Positions 52,069 to 63,518 of a stretch of 64,000 bases of DNA are shown piece after piece. Numbering within the stretch: the stretch's first letter is position 1; each line of letters begins with the position of its first letter. A program made the position numbers and the translations under genes. Below the pieces are notes generated by a model. That model was not told the origin of the DNA. It did not search any database and worked only from the letters and a program-made list of their open reading frames with translations. The DNA comes from Agrostemma githago (Eukaryota; Streptophyta; Magnoliopsida; Caryophyllales; Caryophyllaceae), in NCBI GenBank assembly GCA_958450325.1, contig OY288256.1, forward strand, positions 43,418,953 through 43,482,952. The letters are read 5' to 3'.

Positions 52069-53704
52069 TGATAAGTGTAGTTTGTAGTGCCTATTTGTTG
52101 TGTTTGGTCCTGGTTTCTCTTGTGAAATCGCTCTTTGGAGTGGTTTCTGGGCTACTCATGCTTCTTCTAGTTCATTTTAGGTTCCCAAGACCATTCATGG
52201 AGAATTGGAACGATTCCGACACGTTTCCTACACTTTTGGAGCCAACGAAGAGAAGGAACGATCACTCGGTGCCTTAGATTCGATCCCGAGACCTTAGGAC
52301 CATTCCCGAGCCCCTTAGACTCGATCCCGAGCTCCGAGAATCGATGGGAAGCCCATGAGAAGCAAGGAGGGACCTTAGAGATCATATTGGAGGCCTACAA
52401 GACCCTTCCCGGGCGGGAAGAGTAGCCTTCCCGGTCGGGAAGGAGTGCGTGAAAACAGCACCTACTGTCGAGCCTTCCCGGCCGAGACCAAGTGTCATCT
52501 CGGTCGGGACCAGCCTTCCCGACCGGGACCAAATGTCTTCCCGGTCGGGAAGAGCGTGCTGTAGCCGCGTGACTTATTTCATTCTCCTTCACTCTTGTAA
52601 CCTTATATATACCCTTCCTTTGTATTGTTTAAGCATCTTAGACTCCTCTACATTATTCTAAACCCTAGATAGAGTTCCTCCTCTCATTAGACTAATCTCT
52701 CCTTAAACTTTTGTTAATCTTTGATTAATCCTAGTAATTAGTCTTGTATTAAGAAGATTCTTGAAGATTCATCCAAGATTGACAACCTTGGGAGATTTAT
52801 TTGGGTTTTTCTTAGTAATGCAAGTTCTCATCTTTTTATCCTCTTGTTAGTTGGTATAATCTCTTTTCTCTTAATCTTTGTTAATCTTTCAAGTTTTAAT
52901 CTTTACATATTGTTCGTTGTTCTTGTTAGTTCATAATGAATGTTTTGTTGTTTATGTTGATTTCTCTTATCATTGTTATTGTTAGTTTGATTATGAGTGA
53001 GTAGACTCTTTGTAAGGTTAGTAGGGGGATTAAGTGTGGATTATTGGTAATTAGGGTTTGATTAAGGGAAAAGGTGGAATCTTTGTTACAAGTCATATGT
53101 TGAGCACTCTATGTGTTTGTTGAATTGCTTGTTTGAGTTGTAGTGGCCATGCTTCTCATGCTTGTTTTCATCTTCTCATTTGTGTGATCGATTTGTGGTT
53201 GAATGCTTATGTTTTGGGTAATACTTTGCATGAGTATTCGGGTCTAGTCTTTGACACGAGAGTGCTGACTTACGCTCTGACGCGAGAGCGCGGACCGACC
53301 TTAGTAACTAGGAGAAACCTACACCCTTGACCTCCCAATTATCCTATTACACTTATGAACCCAAACTAACCCTACTCCTTCCCATATTTGATTTCTCCAT
53401 CTCTTTAAATAATCATTTCTCTAGTTTGATAGTTTCATTAAGCTTTAGTTGTTCAATTAGTTTATGTCATACATAGTTCATTGTTAGTCCACTTTCATCA
53501 CCTCCAACCATCATAATTAATCAATTCTTGCTAGTTAGTCCCCCTTTGTGTTGTGTTGGTAATTTAGTCTTGTTTGTGAGTTGACCCTAGTCTAGACATC
53601 CATATAACCGTCTCCGTGGATAGCGACCCGACTTACCCTAGCTACTAGTTAGGAATAGTTGGTAATACTTGATCGGTAGAGCCCACGACAATTCCTTACC
53701 ATCA
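52069..53704 (+). repeat. E8 3' LTR
   Basis: The LTR is 1,636 bp, from TGATAAGTG to CCATCA. Palindromes start at 52407, 52429, 52476, 52498 (arm changed), 52517 and 52539 (22, 47, 22, 19, 22), again 2-gap-4. CTTGC at 53705-53709 is the likely right target duplication. Confidence 0.92.
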
Positions 53705-54461
53705 CTTGCCTACCTCTGGGCAAGCAGGGGGCAGGCCCCCTGGACTTTGGCAAAGAAGCCAGGGTCAGGCCCGATCTCGAAAGAAGACAGTAAGTAAAAC
53801 AAAGAAAGCACATTCATAGCAAATCCGGAAGAGTTTGACAAAGATGACCAATAAAAATCCAAGAACAAGAAAGTTAAAATATTACATCAAGCCAGCAGCT
53901 GGCCACATCAGGGCCCGGCGCACAAAAAGATTAAAATATTAACAAGGAAGCAAAGGCGCAACAGGGTAGGGGCAAGAGCCCTCAGAGGATGACTGCCCCG
54001 CGTGTTAAGCGTTGGGGGCATCTTGATCAGGATTAGTGGCCTCCTCAGGCGATCTGTTGGCCCGGGCATCATTCTTGCCAGCATAGAGGTCCTGAAAGGC
54101 ATCCTCATCAAAGTTTGGGAGCATCTCTCAAATAACCTCCATAACAAACTGTAACGAGGAAGAGGCTCCAGCGTTAAAGTTCGTCGCCACTGCAGATTTG
54201 GCTTCCTGAATAATGGTGTCCTTCTCTTTCTGTCATTCCTCGCCCTGTGCCTTCAGGTCGCTCTGCGCCTTCTGGAGGTCCAAGTCAGCCTTCATCAGGT
54301 GGTCCTCCAGTTCAGCAATCTTTTTCTTAGACTGCTCTAGTTCAGCGACCGCCTTCTTGGCCTGCTCCAACTCGGCGACCGCTTTCCTTGCCTGCTCCAG
54401 CTTTGCCTCAAGGTTAGCTACCTCCCTCACAGCTTGTTCACCCTGAGCCTTCCAGCGCGCC
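53705..54461 (-). pseudogene. X: fragment of a retroelement-type coiled-coil protein gene
   Basis: The minus-strand frame from 54461 to a TAA at 54005-54007 is a long coiled coil with a tandem ten-residue repeat (KKAVAELEQA type) followed by an acidic, Asp/Glu-rich end (LPNFDEDAFQDLYAG). Two in-frame TGA stops break it. The architecture resembles the C-terminus of plant Gypsy-type transposon proteins encoded as an extra frame in some Tat-related elements, but I cannot confirm this. Bases 53705-54004 are its 3' flank with no further gene. E8 and E9 insertions bound it, so its own element is not identifiable. Confidence 0.5.
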
Positions 54462-56053
54462 TGATAAGTGTAGTTTGTAGTGCCTATTTGTTGTGTTTTG
54501 GTTCCTTTTTCCTTGTGGAATCGCTCCTTGGGAGCGGTTTAGGGGCTTCTTATGCTTCCTTTAGTTCGTTTCAGGTTCCCGAGGCTGAATTGGAAGAGTT
54601 GGAGCGATTCCGACTCAATACATACACATTTTGGAGCCAATGAGATAAAGGAAGGATGACTCGAGACCTTGGAATCGACCCCGAGACCTTGGGACCCAAT
54701 CCCGAGCTTCCGAGACCCGATCCCGAGTCCCGAGAATCGACGAGAAGCCCATGAGAGGCAAGGAGGGACTAAAGAGCTCTTAAGGGAGGCCTACAAAGAC
54801 CCATCCCGTTCGGGATGAAGGGGATATGAAGAGCGGCTACTGTGAGCCCATCCCGATCGGGAAGGTCCTTCCCAACCGGGAAGGATGGCCCATCCCGATC
54901 GGGACCAACTCATCCCGACCGGGATGAGCCCAGTTCAGCCCGCATTGTTCTTTTCTTCTCCCTTCCATTTGTAACCCTATATATACCCCCCTCTTGTATT
55001 AAGACAGGATCATCTTATGCACTTCATATTAGACTAAACCCTAGATAGATTAGCATAGATTAGTGTAGATTAGTCTTTAGATTATCGTTAATCTTAGATT
55101 AGTGCTTGTAATTTGGGATTTCTTCAAGATCTTCACCAAGATTGACAACCTTGGATGTTTGTTTTGGGTTCTTCCATCTATGAAAGTTTTCTTCTTCTTT
55201 TCATCCTCTAGTTTGGTATAATCTCTTTTCCTTTCTCTTGTTTATTGTTTTATTAATCAAGTTTGAATCTTTGATTGTTTGGATTGTTCATAGTTCATAG
55301 TTATTGTTAGTTTCTTCATGTTTGTTTTGATGTTTGTGATGATTCCTCTTCTTAGTGTTAGTTTTAGTATAGATATGTTAGAGTAGTATCTTGCTAGGGT
55401 TAGTAGGGTGATTAGGGTGTTAATTGGGTGATTAGGGGATGGTTGGAGATGTTGGTGGAAGATTTGGGTTTCCTCTTGTATGATGCACATCACATGTTTG
55501 TCGAAATGCTTGAACGACTAGGTACGTACGAATGCTTGTTTTTCTTGCCTTCCTCTTGTGGGTATTAGTTTTTTGTGGGTTCGGTTCCCTCACTAAGTTG
55601 CGAGAGCCCGGTGAGGACGACCCCTAGGTCGGTCTAAGTAGCGAGAGCCCGGATGCGACCTAGGCCTATAGCACGCTAGTACCTCGTTTGTGTTGTGTAT
55701 CGCCGAGTTGGGTTTTAGGTGGAACCTCTAGGTGAGTCTAAGTTGCGAGAGCCCGGACCAACCTAGATCACCCTACTACCTCCTTTACTCTAGTCCTCCC
55801 TTGACCATTCCGTTACCCCTTTGACCCCGACCTAATCCTAGCCCGTTTCCTTTGTTTGTTTTCTTGTCTTAGACTTAGTTTAGTCCTTAGCCTCCTCCTT
55901 AGAATAGCTTGTCTCGAACCTAGTCCTACACCCGAGCATACTTTAGCCCGACCTCCCGTCCCTGTGGATTCGACCCGACTTACCCTAGATACCCTAGTTA
56001 GGTTAGTTGGTTTTATTTGACGGTTGGGATTCACGACAAATCCCTACCCATCA
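54462..56053 (+). repeat. E9 first LTR
   Basis: The LTR is 1,592 bp. Palindromes start at 54804, 54851, 54870 (centre AAC), 54893 and 54913 (47, 19, 23, 20). The TATA box TATATATA lies near 54976-54984. Confidence 0.94.
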
Positions 56054-56259
56054 AATTGGCGCCGTTGCCGGGGACGGCGTAGTTTAGACTTTTGTTTGCT
56101 TAGTTGTGGACTTTGTTCTTGACTTTTGTGTTCTCTTCTCCTTGTGTATCTCCGTTTTTCTTCTTGTGTGCTACTCTCCCTTCCTAGTGCCTCACAAGCA
56201 CTAGGATACTAACGTTTGCTCAAGTGCTTCTAGCTCATCCTAGGTACCAAAGCGACGTT
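56054..56259 (+). other. E9 unit 1 primer site and leader
   Basis: The primer site is 56057-56074 and the leader hairpin 56183-56205 (stem CCTAGTGC, loop CTCACAA). Confidence 0.88.
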
Positions 56260-57501
56260 ATGGACATGGCTCGTCCAAGCTACCATCAATCATCACGGGA
56301 CAACTATGGGGCGAATTACCAAAACCCACAACTTTACCAACCATATCAACCTCATCAACAATCTTATGAACCCTCTTCTTATGGTTATCAAGAAAGTTGT
56401 CAAGGATCATTCCAACATCCTAACAACTACCAAACACCCTCCCATAACCCACAACCGCAAAATCCCAACTTTGAGACTTGTCAAATGATGGTTCAATTGC
56501 TTAAGAGCCAACAAGAGTCGATGACTCTATTGCAAAAGAATCAACAAGCGATGGTGGCTCAAATAATAGAGGTTAGGGAGGAGTTCAAGGCCCAAATAGA
56601 GGTGCAAGATGCTCGCATCAATGCACTCATGGCTCATATCACGATGTTGGCCGCTCGAACTCCGCAACATGTTGAGGAAGGTTCATTTGGGCATGAAGGT
56701 CGGGTGTCTCAACCCAATCTTCAAGCTACAAATGAAGAAGAGGGGGTCGATCAAGAGACCATTGTTGAGTGTTGCTTGAGCGGTAAAGATAGGGGAAGAA
56801 TAGAGGAAGTTGAGGCTTCAAGGGCCCACAATGAGGAGGAAGTTGAGCATGATTATCAAGATAGCTCTTGGGGAGCCAATGTATTGGCTATAAAGTTGGA
56901 TTTTTTTGATTTTCTTCGTGATGAACCGGGTGTTGACAATCCGAACCCAAGTGAAGAGATGACCCCTCATGACCATTTTGACAAGGTGAGTGAAAATGAG
57001 CGCAATACTTGGGAAAAAGAAGTAGATGCCTTGGAACTTGCTTTGTATGGGAATTTGGAGGATCCTAAAGCCTCCAATGAAGAAAACTTGATGCTTTCAC
57101 CTCCTCTACCGCACGCGATATCTAGCCCTTTGTCTTGTGAGACGGTTGGTGAAGAGGATCCTTGTCGGGCGGTGGAAAAGAGTTCCACTCTCGACCCCGT
57201 AGAAGAAGCGACACCCCTAGGGTGTGGTCTCCCACATCATGACACCGAGCACGACGCTAGACCACTATACCTACCGGATGGTCATAAGAGTCGTAGCTAT
57301 GTTGGTTCCGAAGACCCGGAAGATCACGAGAACCCCGAGCATAACGAAGATGATCGCTTTTTCCCTCCAACTTGGAAACTTTTGGGAGTGGCTAGGCTCG
57401 GCCATGTGAGCTTAATTGAAGATGTTGCTAGGGCATTTGACTTACTCCTTCGAGCTCTTGATGGCTATGGAGGTGTAGTTGGTGAGAGTATCTTATTGTA
57501 A
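56260..57501 (+). CDS. Type B Gag-derived tail protein (E9 unit 1)
   Basis: From the first ATG (56260; another at 56266) the frame has 413 codons and no stop. The N-terminus is rich in Tyr, Gln, Asn, Pro and Ser, with repeated NPQ, YQP and HQQ phrases. A coiled coil follows (LLKSQQESM...DARINALMAHITML), whose second half resembles the E1 Gag segment MRDTRMTILENQIAQLASG. An acidic linker and a Trp-containing end (FFPPTWKLLG) precede RAFDLLLRALDGYG. There is no capsid, knuckle or protease. Homology to the E2 and E5 genes is clear in the coil and C-terminus and weak in the first 50 residues. It is the longest intact type B gene here; function unknown. Confidence 0.8.
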   Translation: MDMARPSYHQSSRDNYGANYQNPQLYQPYQPHQQSYEPSSYGYQESCQGSFQHPNNYQTPSHNPQPQNPNFETCQMMVQLLKSQQESMTLLQKNQQAMVAQIIEVREEFKAQIEVQDARINALMAHITMLAARTPQHVEEGSFGHEGRVSQPNLQATNEEEGVDQETIVECCLSGKDRGRIEEVEASRAHNEEEVEHDYQDSSWGANVLAIKLDFFDFLRDEPGVDNPNPSEEMTPHDHFDKVSENERNTWEKEVDALELALYGNLEDPKASNEENLMLSPPLPHAISSPLSCETVGEEDPCRAVEKSSTLDPVEEATPLGCGLPHHDTEHDARPLYLPDGHKSRSYVGSEDPEDHENPEHNEDDRFFPPTWKLLGVARLGHVSLIEDVARAFDLLLRALDGYGGVVGESILL

Positions 57502-60478
57502 ATATCTCTTTTTCTTTTCTTTTGTGCTTGTATTTGTGTTTATGTTTGTTTGTATAGTTTGGTTTCTAAGATTTGTTAGCCTTTGTGGAACTCTTGTTCA
57601 TTTGGATTTTTGATGAGCGATGTGAGGGAGGGATTTTGATGTTGTGTATGAGTTTATTGTGATAGGTGTGAAGGAAAGGAGATTCCTAGAGGAGAGTAGA
57701 TAATGATAGAGCTTGGATCTTGAGTATGGAAGTCGGTTTTTGAAGCTTCGGTGAAGCTTTTTGGGGTTTTGGAGGTCAAGAAGACCCATCCCGGGCGGGA
57801 AGGGAGCTTCACGACCGGGAAGGATGTGCCATCCCGACCGGGAAGGAGCCGTCCCGATCGGGATGGAGGTGCAGAAATTGGAGCTTGCTGGAGTGTCGTC
57901 CCGACCGGGAAGGTGGCTTCCTGACCGGGACGAGTGTGTCTTCCCGATCGGGACCATCCATCCCGACCGGGATGGTCTCTTTCCTCCTCTTTTGGCCTCT
58001 TCTTTGACATTTGAGCCCACCCATCCATTGTATACCCCCACCCAACCTCCCTACCCATCCTTGCTCATGTCATATGACCCTTACACTTCATTTACATACC
58101 CTCACCTCGTTTCTCTTCCCTTTACACCGAGTTACACATCGAATCCCGCTCCCCTCGCACCATTATTACCTCTACCATGCGGGCTTATCGAGATTGAAAT
58201 GGAATAGCAATGATGAAGACAAGCAAGTACCCATATTGATCTATGAGACGATGGTGAGAGTGAGTTGCTAACCTATGGTACGGCAACTATCCTTTCTTTT
58301 CCGTCTTTTATTGCTTGTTTTCCTTTGTTTACTCCCCTTCCCCTTGTACACTTTTGTGTCATGGTGTCATGGTGGCCCTCGAAGCCTTGGTATATGTTGC
58401 TCCCGACTCTCGATGATGTGACTACATCGAGAGTCATTTTCAAAATCCAATTTTTACAAGTTTTTCATTTTCTTTTTTTTGAGGATTTAGTCGGATTAGG
58501 CGGAATCCGGGCTAGGTGACTTGATTACACCTAGCCCTCCCCTCCCATTTCCTTTTATTTCCTTCTTTTTATTTCTTCCCCCATCCATATCTTTTCTTGT
58601 CTCGGCCCATGGTGACTTGACTACACCCCGGCCGGACACCTTCTACCCTTTTCTTCACTTTATTTTTGATTTTTAGCTTTATTTTCGTAGTTTCTTTTCT
58701 TTTTCTTTTGTCTCTCCGCACCCTACGATCGAGCATGAGGACATGGCTCGGTTTAAGTGTGGGGGAGTGATATTCTAGTATAGTTAGTTTATTTTCGTAG
58801 TTTTTTCAAAATATCTTCAAAAAAACCCTAAAAATTTGAAAAATTTTCACAAAAATCAAAAAGATTTTTCTTTGTGTGTTTTCCCTTTGTGTCTTTGTGT
58901 GCGTGTTTTGCCTCCATTTTCCTTATAGGTTGCTTAAACCACCGATGGCTTTGGAAAGCTTTCAAGATGTCCGGTAACAACTTCTATCCCTTTTTTTTCC
59001 TTCTTTGTCTCTTGCGGAATTTGGAGGAGATTGTGTGAGGTGTGCTCGGGAGGAGCTTTGTAAAGTTTAATGTTGGTTGGTTGCTCATTTGGAAGCTAGG
59101 GGTGGTGTTTGTGTTATGTATGTGTTCGTTTTGTGTTGTTCTTGTTTTGTTGCTTTTGTTTCTTTTTCTTTCACTTTCGTTGTGTCTTTGTTTTGTGTTT
59201 TGTTGTGTGTCTTGTGTGTAAATGGTTTTCGAAAACCCGGTTTAGAGGCTAGTATGTGAGTGCTTACTTTCCCTTCCTAGTAGTATAAATCGAGTCTTGG
59301 ACTTTACTCTAGTAGAATGACCCTAAATCAATGATTTCGTTGGTCCTTTACCTTGAGTCCACCTAGATTACTAGGGATTTACTGCGGGATTTGCACTTTT
59401 GACCATTATGACCACCCACGGTGTGAAAAGGCCTTGGTTACCGAGTCTCGTCCCTTAGGTGACCGTGTTTAGGATCGTTTGATTAGTCCAAGTTCTCCCC
59501 TTTTTGTGAGTATGAAGGGAAGACGTCGTCCCGACATACCCATTCACCTACCTCCTACACATACCCACACAAATAAAATGCAATTTGTTGATCTCTCTTT
59601 CTTATTACTAAGGAATGCCAAAAAGCCGAATCAAGCCAAGAAGGGCTAAGAAAAGAAAAAAAAGAAAGAAATGAAAGAAAGAAAAGATTGAAGAAAAAGA
59701 AAAGGGCAAAAAGCCAAAAGAAAATAGAAAAGAAGAAAAAGAATGGCATGGCAAAACAAAGCAAAAATGCAAAAGAAAAGAGAAAATGCCAAAAGAAAAC
59801 CCGATTCACAAAAAGAAATCCCCACAAAAATAAGCCTTTTTCCGACTTTTGCCGTGAAGAGCCTACCAAAGGACCGAGTCCCGAGGAAGGATGATAGCGG
59901 CATTAGTCGGTCTTCCCTCGTTTTGCATATTTCCACCTTTTTACTTGGACTAGTTAGACGGTTTTGGACACGGGATGACCCTCTTGGCTCACGCTAAAGG
60001 GGGCGGGGTCTCACTTACCTACAGTGTCGACTAACACCGTGGTTCTTCACTTTCCACTCCGCCGATCGTCCCGTAGTACGTTTTTAGAAAGTTAGGAGGA
60101 CCTAGGTAAGTTACCAACGTTTTTGTTGCTTTATCGTCATACTATTAGGGTTTAGTTCACCTTGGTTTGTATGTCTAGCTTGGGAACCTTTTCACTTACC
60201 TCGAGTCCTAAACCGGTGTTTTTTTCACCGCTTTTAGAGGGAAGCGGTATTTCTTTTGTTTTGGGTGCAACCGATTATGTGTTTGTTTGTTTGTGCGTTT
60301 TGTGTCCGGTTGCATCCACAGTTTTGTCGCAAGGCCCAACTTGCCTTGCGGAGTGCATTTGTCCTCTAAGTGCACTCGCGTGAGTTGAAGAGGCGTAGGG
60401 TGCGCTAATACCCACTCGGTTAGTTTAGTAGTAGTATGTGCTTACTCGAGGGCGAGTAAGGGTAAAGTGTGGGGGAGT
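57502..60478 (+). other. E9 unit 1 3' non-coding region
   Basis: It holds the palindrome array (57789-57972), H1 (58405-58435), H2 (58509-58537), H3 (58603-58634), internal polypurine-like tract (58753-58767), purine tract (59630-59800), terminal stem-loops and polypurine tract (60463-60478). The post-ORF hairpin is decayed. There is no gene in it. Confidence 0.85.
57789..57972. repeat. Internal palindrome array, E9 unit 1 (8 copies)
   Basis: Starts 57789, 57809, 57832, 57852, 57899, 57919, 57942, 57961 (20, 23, 20, 47, 20, 23, 19). Two copies have a changed arm. Confidence 0.92.
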
Positions 60479-62070
60479 TGATAAGTGTAGTTTGTAGTGC
60501 CTATTTGTTGTGTTTTGGTCCCTTTTTCCTTGTGGAATCGCTCCTTGGGAGCGGTTTAGGGGCTTCTTATGCTTCCTTTAGTTCGTTTCAGGTTCCCGAG
60601 GCCGAATTGGAAGAGTTGGAGCGATTCCGACTCAATACATACACATTTTGGAGCCAACGAGATAAAGGAAGGATGACTCGAGACCTTGGAATTGACCCCG
60701 AGACCTTGGGACCCAATCCCGAGCCTCCGAGACCCGATCCCGAGTCCCGAGAATCGACGAGAAGCCCATGAGAGGCAAGGAGGGACCAAAGAGCTCTTAA
60801 GGGAGGCCTACAAAGACCCAACCCGTTCGGGTTGAAGGGGACATGAAGAGCGGCTACTGTGTGCCCATCCCGATCGGGAAGGTCCTTCCCAACCGGGAAG
60901 GATGGCCCATCCCGATCGGGACCAACTCATCCCGACCGGGATGAGCCCAGTTCAGCCCGCATTGTTCTTTTCTTCTCCCTTCCATTTGTAACCCTATATA
61001 TACCCCCCTCTTGTATTAAGACAGGATCATCTTATGCACTTCATATTAGACTAAACCCTAGATAGATTAGCATAGATTAGTGTAGATTAGTCTTTAGATT
61101 ATCGTTAATCTTAGATTAGTGCTTGTAATTTGGGATTTCTTCAAGATCTTCACCAAGATTGACAACCTTGGATGTTTGTTTTGGGTTCTTCCATCTATGC
61201 AAGTTTTCTTTTTCTTTTCATCCTCTAGTTTGGTATAATCTCTTTTCCTTTCTCTTGTTTATTGTTTTATTAATCAAGTTTGAATCTTTGATTGTTTGGA
61301 TTGTTCATAGTTCATAGTTATTGTTAGTTTCTTCATGTTTGTTTTGATGTTTGTGATGATTCCTCTTCTTAGTGTTAGTTTTAGTATAGATATGTTAGAG
61401 TAGTATCTTGCTAGGGTTATTAGGGTGATTAGGGTGTTAATTGGGTGATTAGGGGATGGTTGGAGATGTTGGTGGAAGATTTGGGTTTCCTCTTGTATGA
61501 TGCACATCACATGTTTGTCGAAATGCTTGAACGACTAAGTATGTACGAATGCTTGTTTTTCTTGCCTTTCTCTTGTGGGTATTAGTTTGTTGTGGGTTCG
61601 GTTCCCTCACTAAGTTGCGAGAGCCCGGTGAGGACGATCCCTAGGTCGGTCTAAGTAGCGAGAGCCCGGATGCGACCTAGGCCTATAGCACGCTAGTACC
61701 CCGTTTGTGTTGTGTATCGCCGAGTTGGGTTTTAGGTGGAACCTCTAGGTGAGTCTAAGTTGCGAGAGCCCGGACCAACCTAGATCACCCTACTACCTCC
61801 TTCACTCTAGTCCTCCCTTGACCATTCCGTTACCCCTTTGACCCCGACCTAATCCTAGCCCGTTTCCTTTGTTTGTTTTCTTGCCTTAGACTTAGTTTAG
61901 TCCTTAGCCTCCTCCTTAGAATAGCTTGTCTCGAACCTAGTCCTACACCCGAGCATACTTTAGTCCGACCTCCCGTCCCTGTGGATTCGACCCGACTTAC
62001 CCTAGCTACCCTAGTTAGGTTAGTTGGTTTTATTTGACGGTTGGGATTCACGACAAATCCCTACCCATCA
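60479..62070 (+). repeat. E9 second (shared) LTR
   Basis: The LTR is 1,592 bp, the same length as the first. The first palindrome (60821) has both outer arms changed together, from ATCCCG...CGGGAT to AACCCG...CGGGTT. Confidence 0.94.
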
Positions 62071-62276
62071 AATTGGCGCCGTTGCCGGGGACAGCGTAGT
62101 TTAGACTTTTGTTTGCTTAGTTGTGGACTTTGTTCTTGACTTTTGTGTTCTCTTCTCCTTGTGTATCTCCGTTTTTCTTCTTGTGTGCTACTCTCCCTTC
62201 CTAGTGCCTCACAAGCACTAGGATACTAACGTTTGCTCAAGTGCTTCTAGCTCATCCTAGGTACCAAAGCGACGTT
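62071..62276 (+). other. E9 unit 2 primer site and leader
   Basis: The primer site is 62074-62091 and the leader hairpin 62200-62222, as in unit 1. Confidence 0.88.
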
Positions 62277-63518
62277 ATGGACATGGCTCGTCCAAGCTAC
62301 CATCAATCATCACGGGACAACTATGGGGCGAATTACCAAAACCCACAACTTTACCAACCATATCAACCTCATCAACAATCTTATGAACCCTCTTCTTATG
62401 GTTATCAAGAAAGTTGTCAAGGATCATTCCAACATCCTAACAACTACCAAACACCCTCACATAACCCACAACCGCAAAATCCCAACTTTGAGACTTGTCA
62501 AATGATGGTTCAATTGCTTAAGAGCCAACAAGAGTCGATGACTCTATTGCAAAAGAATCAACAAGCGATGGTGGCTCAAATAATAGAGGTTAGGGAGGAG
62601 TTCAAGGCCCAAATAGAGGTGCAAGATGCTCGCATCAATGCACTCATGGCTCATATCGCGATGTTGGCCGCTCGAACTCCGCAACATGTTGAGGAAGGTT
62701 CATTTGGGCATGAAGGTCGGGTGTCTCAACCCAATCTTGAAGCTACAAATGAAGAAGAGGGGGTCGATCAAGAGACCATTGTTTAGTGTTGCTTGAGCGG
62801 TAAAGATAGGGGAAGAATAGAGGAAGTTGAGGCTTCAAGGGCCCACAATGAGGAGGAAGTTGAGCATGATTATCAAGATAGCTCTTGGGGAGCCAATGTA
62901 TTGGCTATAAAGTTGGATTTGTTTGATTTTCTTCGTGATGAACCGAGTGTTGACAATCCGAACCCAAGTGAAGAGATGACCCCTCATGACCATTTTGACA
63001 AGGTGAGTGAAAATGAGCGCAATACGTGGGAAAAAGAAGTAGATGCCTTGGAACTTGCTTTGTATGGGAATTTGGAGGATCCTAAAGCCTCCAATGAAGA
63101 AAACTTGATGCTTTCTCCTCCTCTACCTCACGCGATATCTAGCCCTTTGTCTTGTGAGACGGTTGGTGAAGAGGATCCTTGTCGGGCGGTGGAAAAGAGT
63201 TCCACTCTCGACCCCGTAGAAGAAGCGACACCCCTATGGTGTGGTCTCCCACATCATGACACCGAGCACGACTCTAGACCACTATACCTACCGGATGGTC
63301 ATAAGAGTCGTAGCTATGTTGGTTCCGAAGACCCGGAAGATCACGAGAACCCCGAGCATAACGAAGATGATCGCTTTTTCCCTCCAACTTGGAAACTTTT
63401 GGGAGTGGCTAGGCTCGGCCATGTGAGCTTAATTGAAGATGTTGCTAGGGCATTTGACTTACTCCTTCGAGCTCTTGATGGCTATGGAGGTGTAGTCGGT
63501 GAGAGTATCTTATTGTAA
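62277..63518 (+). pseudogene. Type B Gag-derived tail protein with premature stop (E9 unit 2)
   Basis: This is a near-identical copy of the unit 1 gene. A GAG codon has become TAG at 62784-62786 (after about 169 codons), so the acidic linker and C-terminal tail are lost. The rest of the frame is open to 63518. The stop is private to unit 2 and arose after the duplication or was present in only one parent. Confidence 0.88.

Larger units (their letters stand above)
48175..53704 (+). mobile_element. E8: Athila-like element type A, 3' half
   Basis: It resumes inside the protease domain after E7, then runs through 3' non-coding sequence, polypurine tract and 3' LTR (52069-53704). The 5' half lies beyond the left edge of the window because the whole nest separates the halves. 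Confidence 0.9.

Noticed and set aside
53908..54147. A separate Arg/Leu-rich minus-strand gene in X
   Set aside because: It is out of frame with the better-supported coiled-coil frame that ends at 54005.
56224..56259. GTG start for the E9 type B gene
   Set aside because: Plant mRNAs normally start at ATG; the first in-frame ATG is at 56260.
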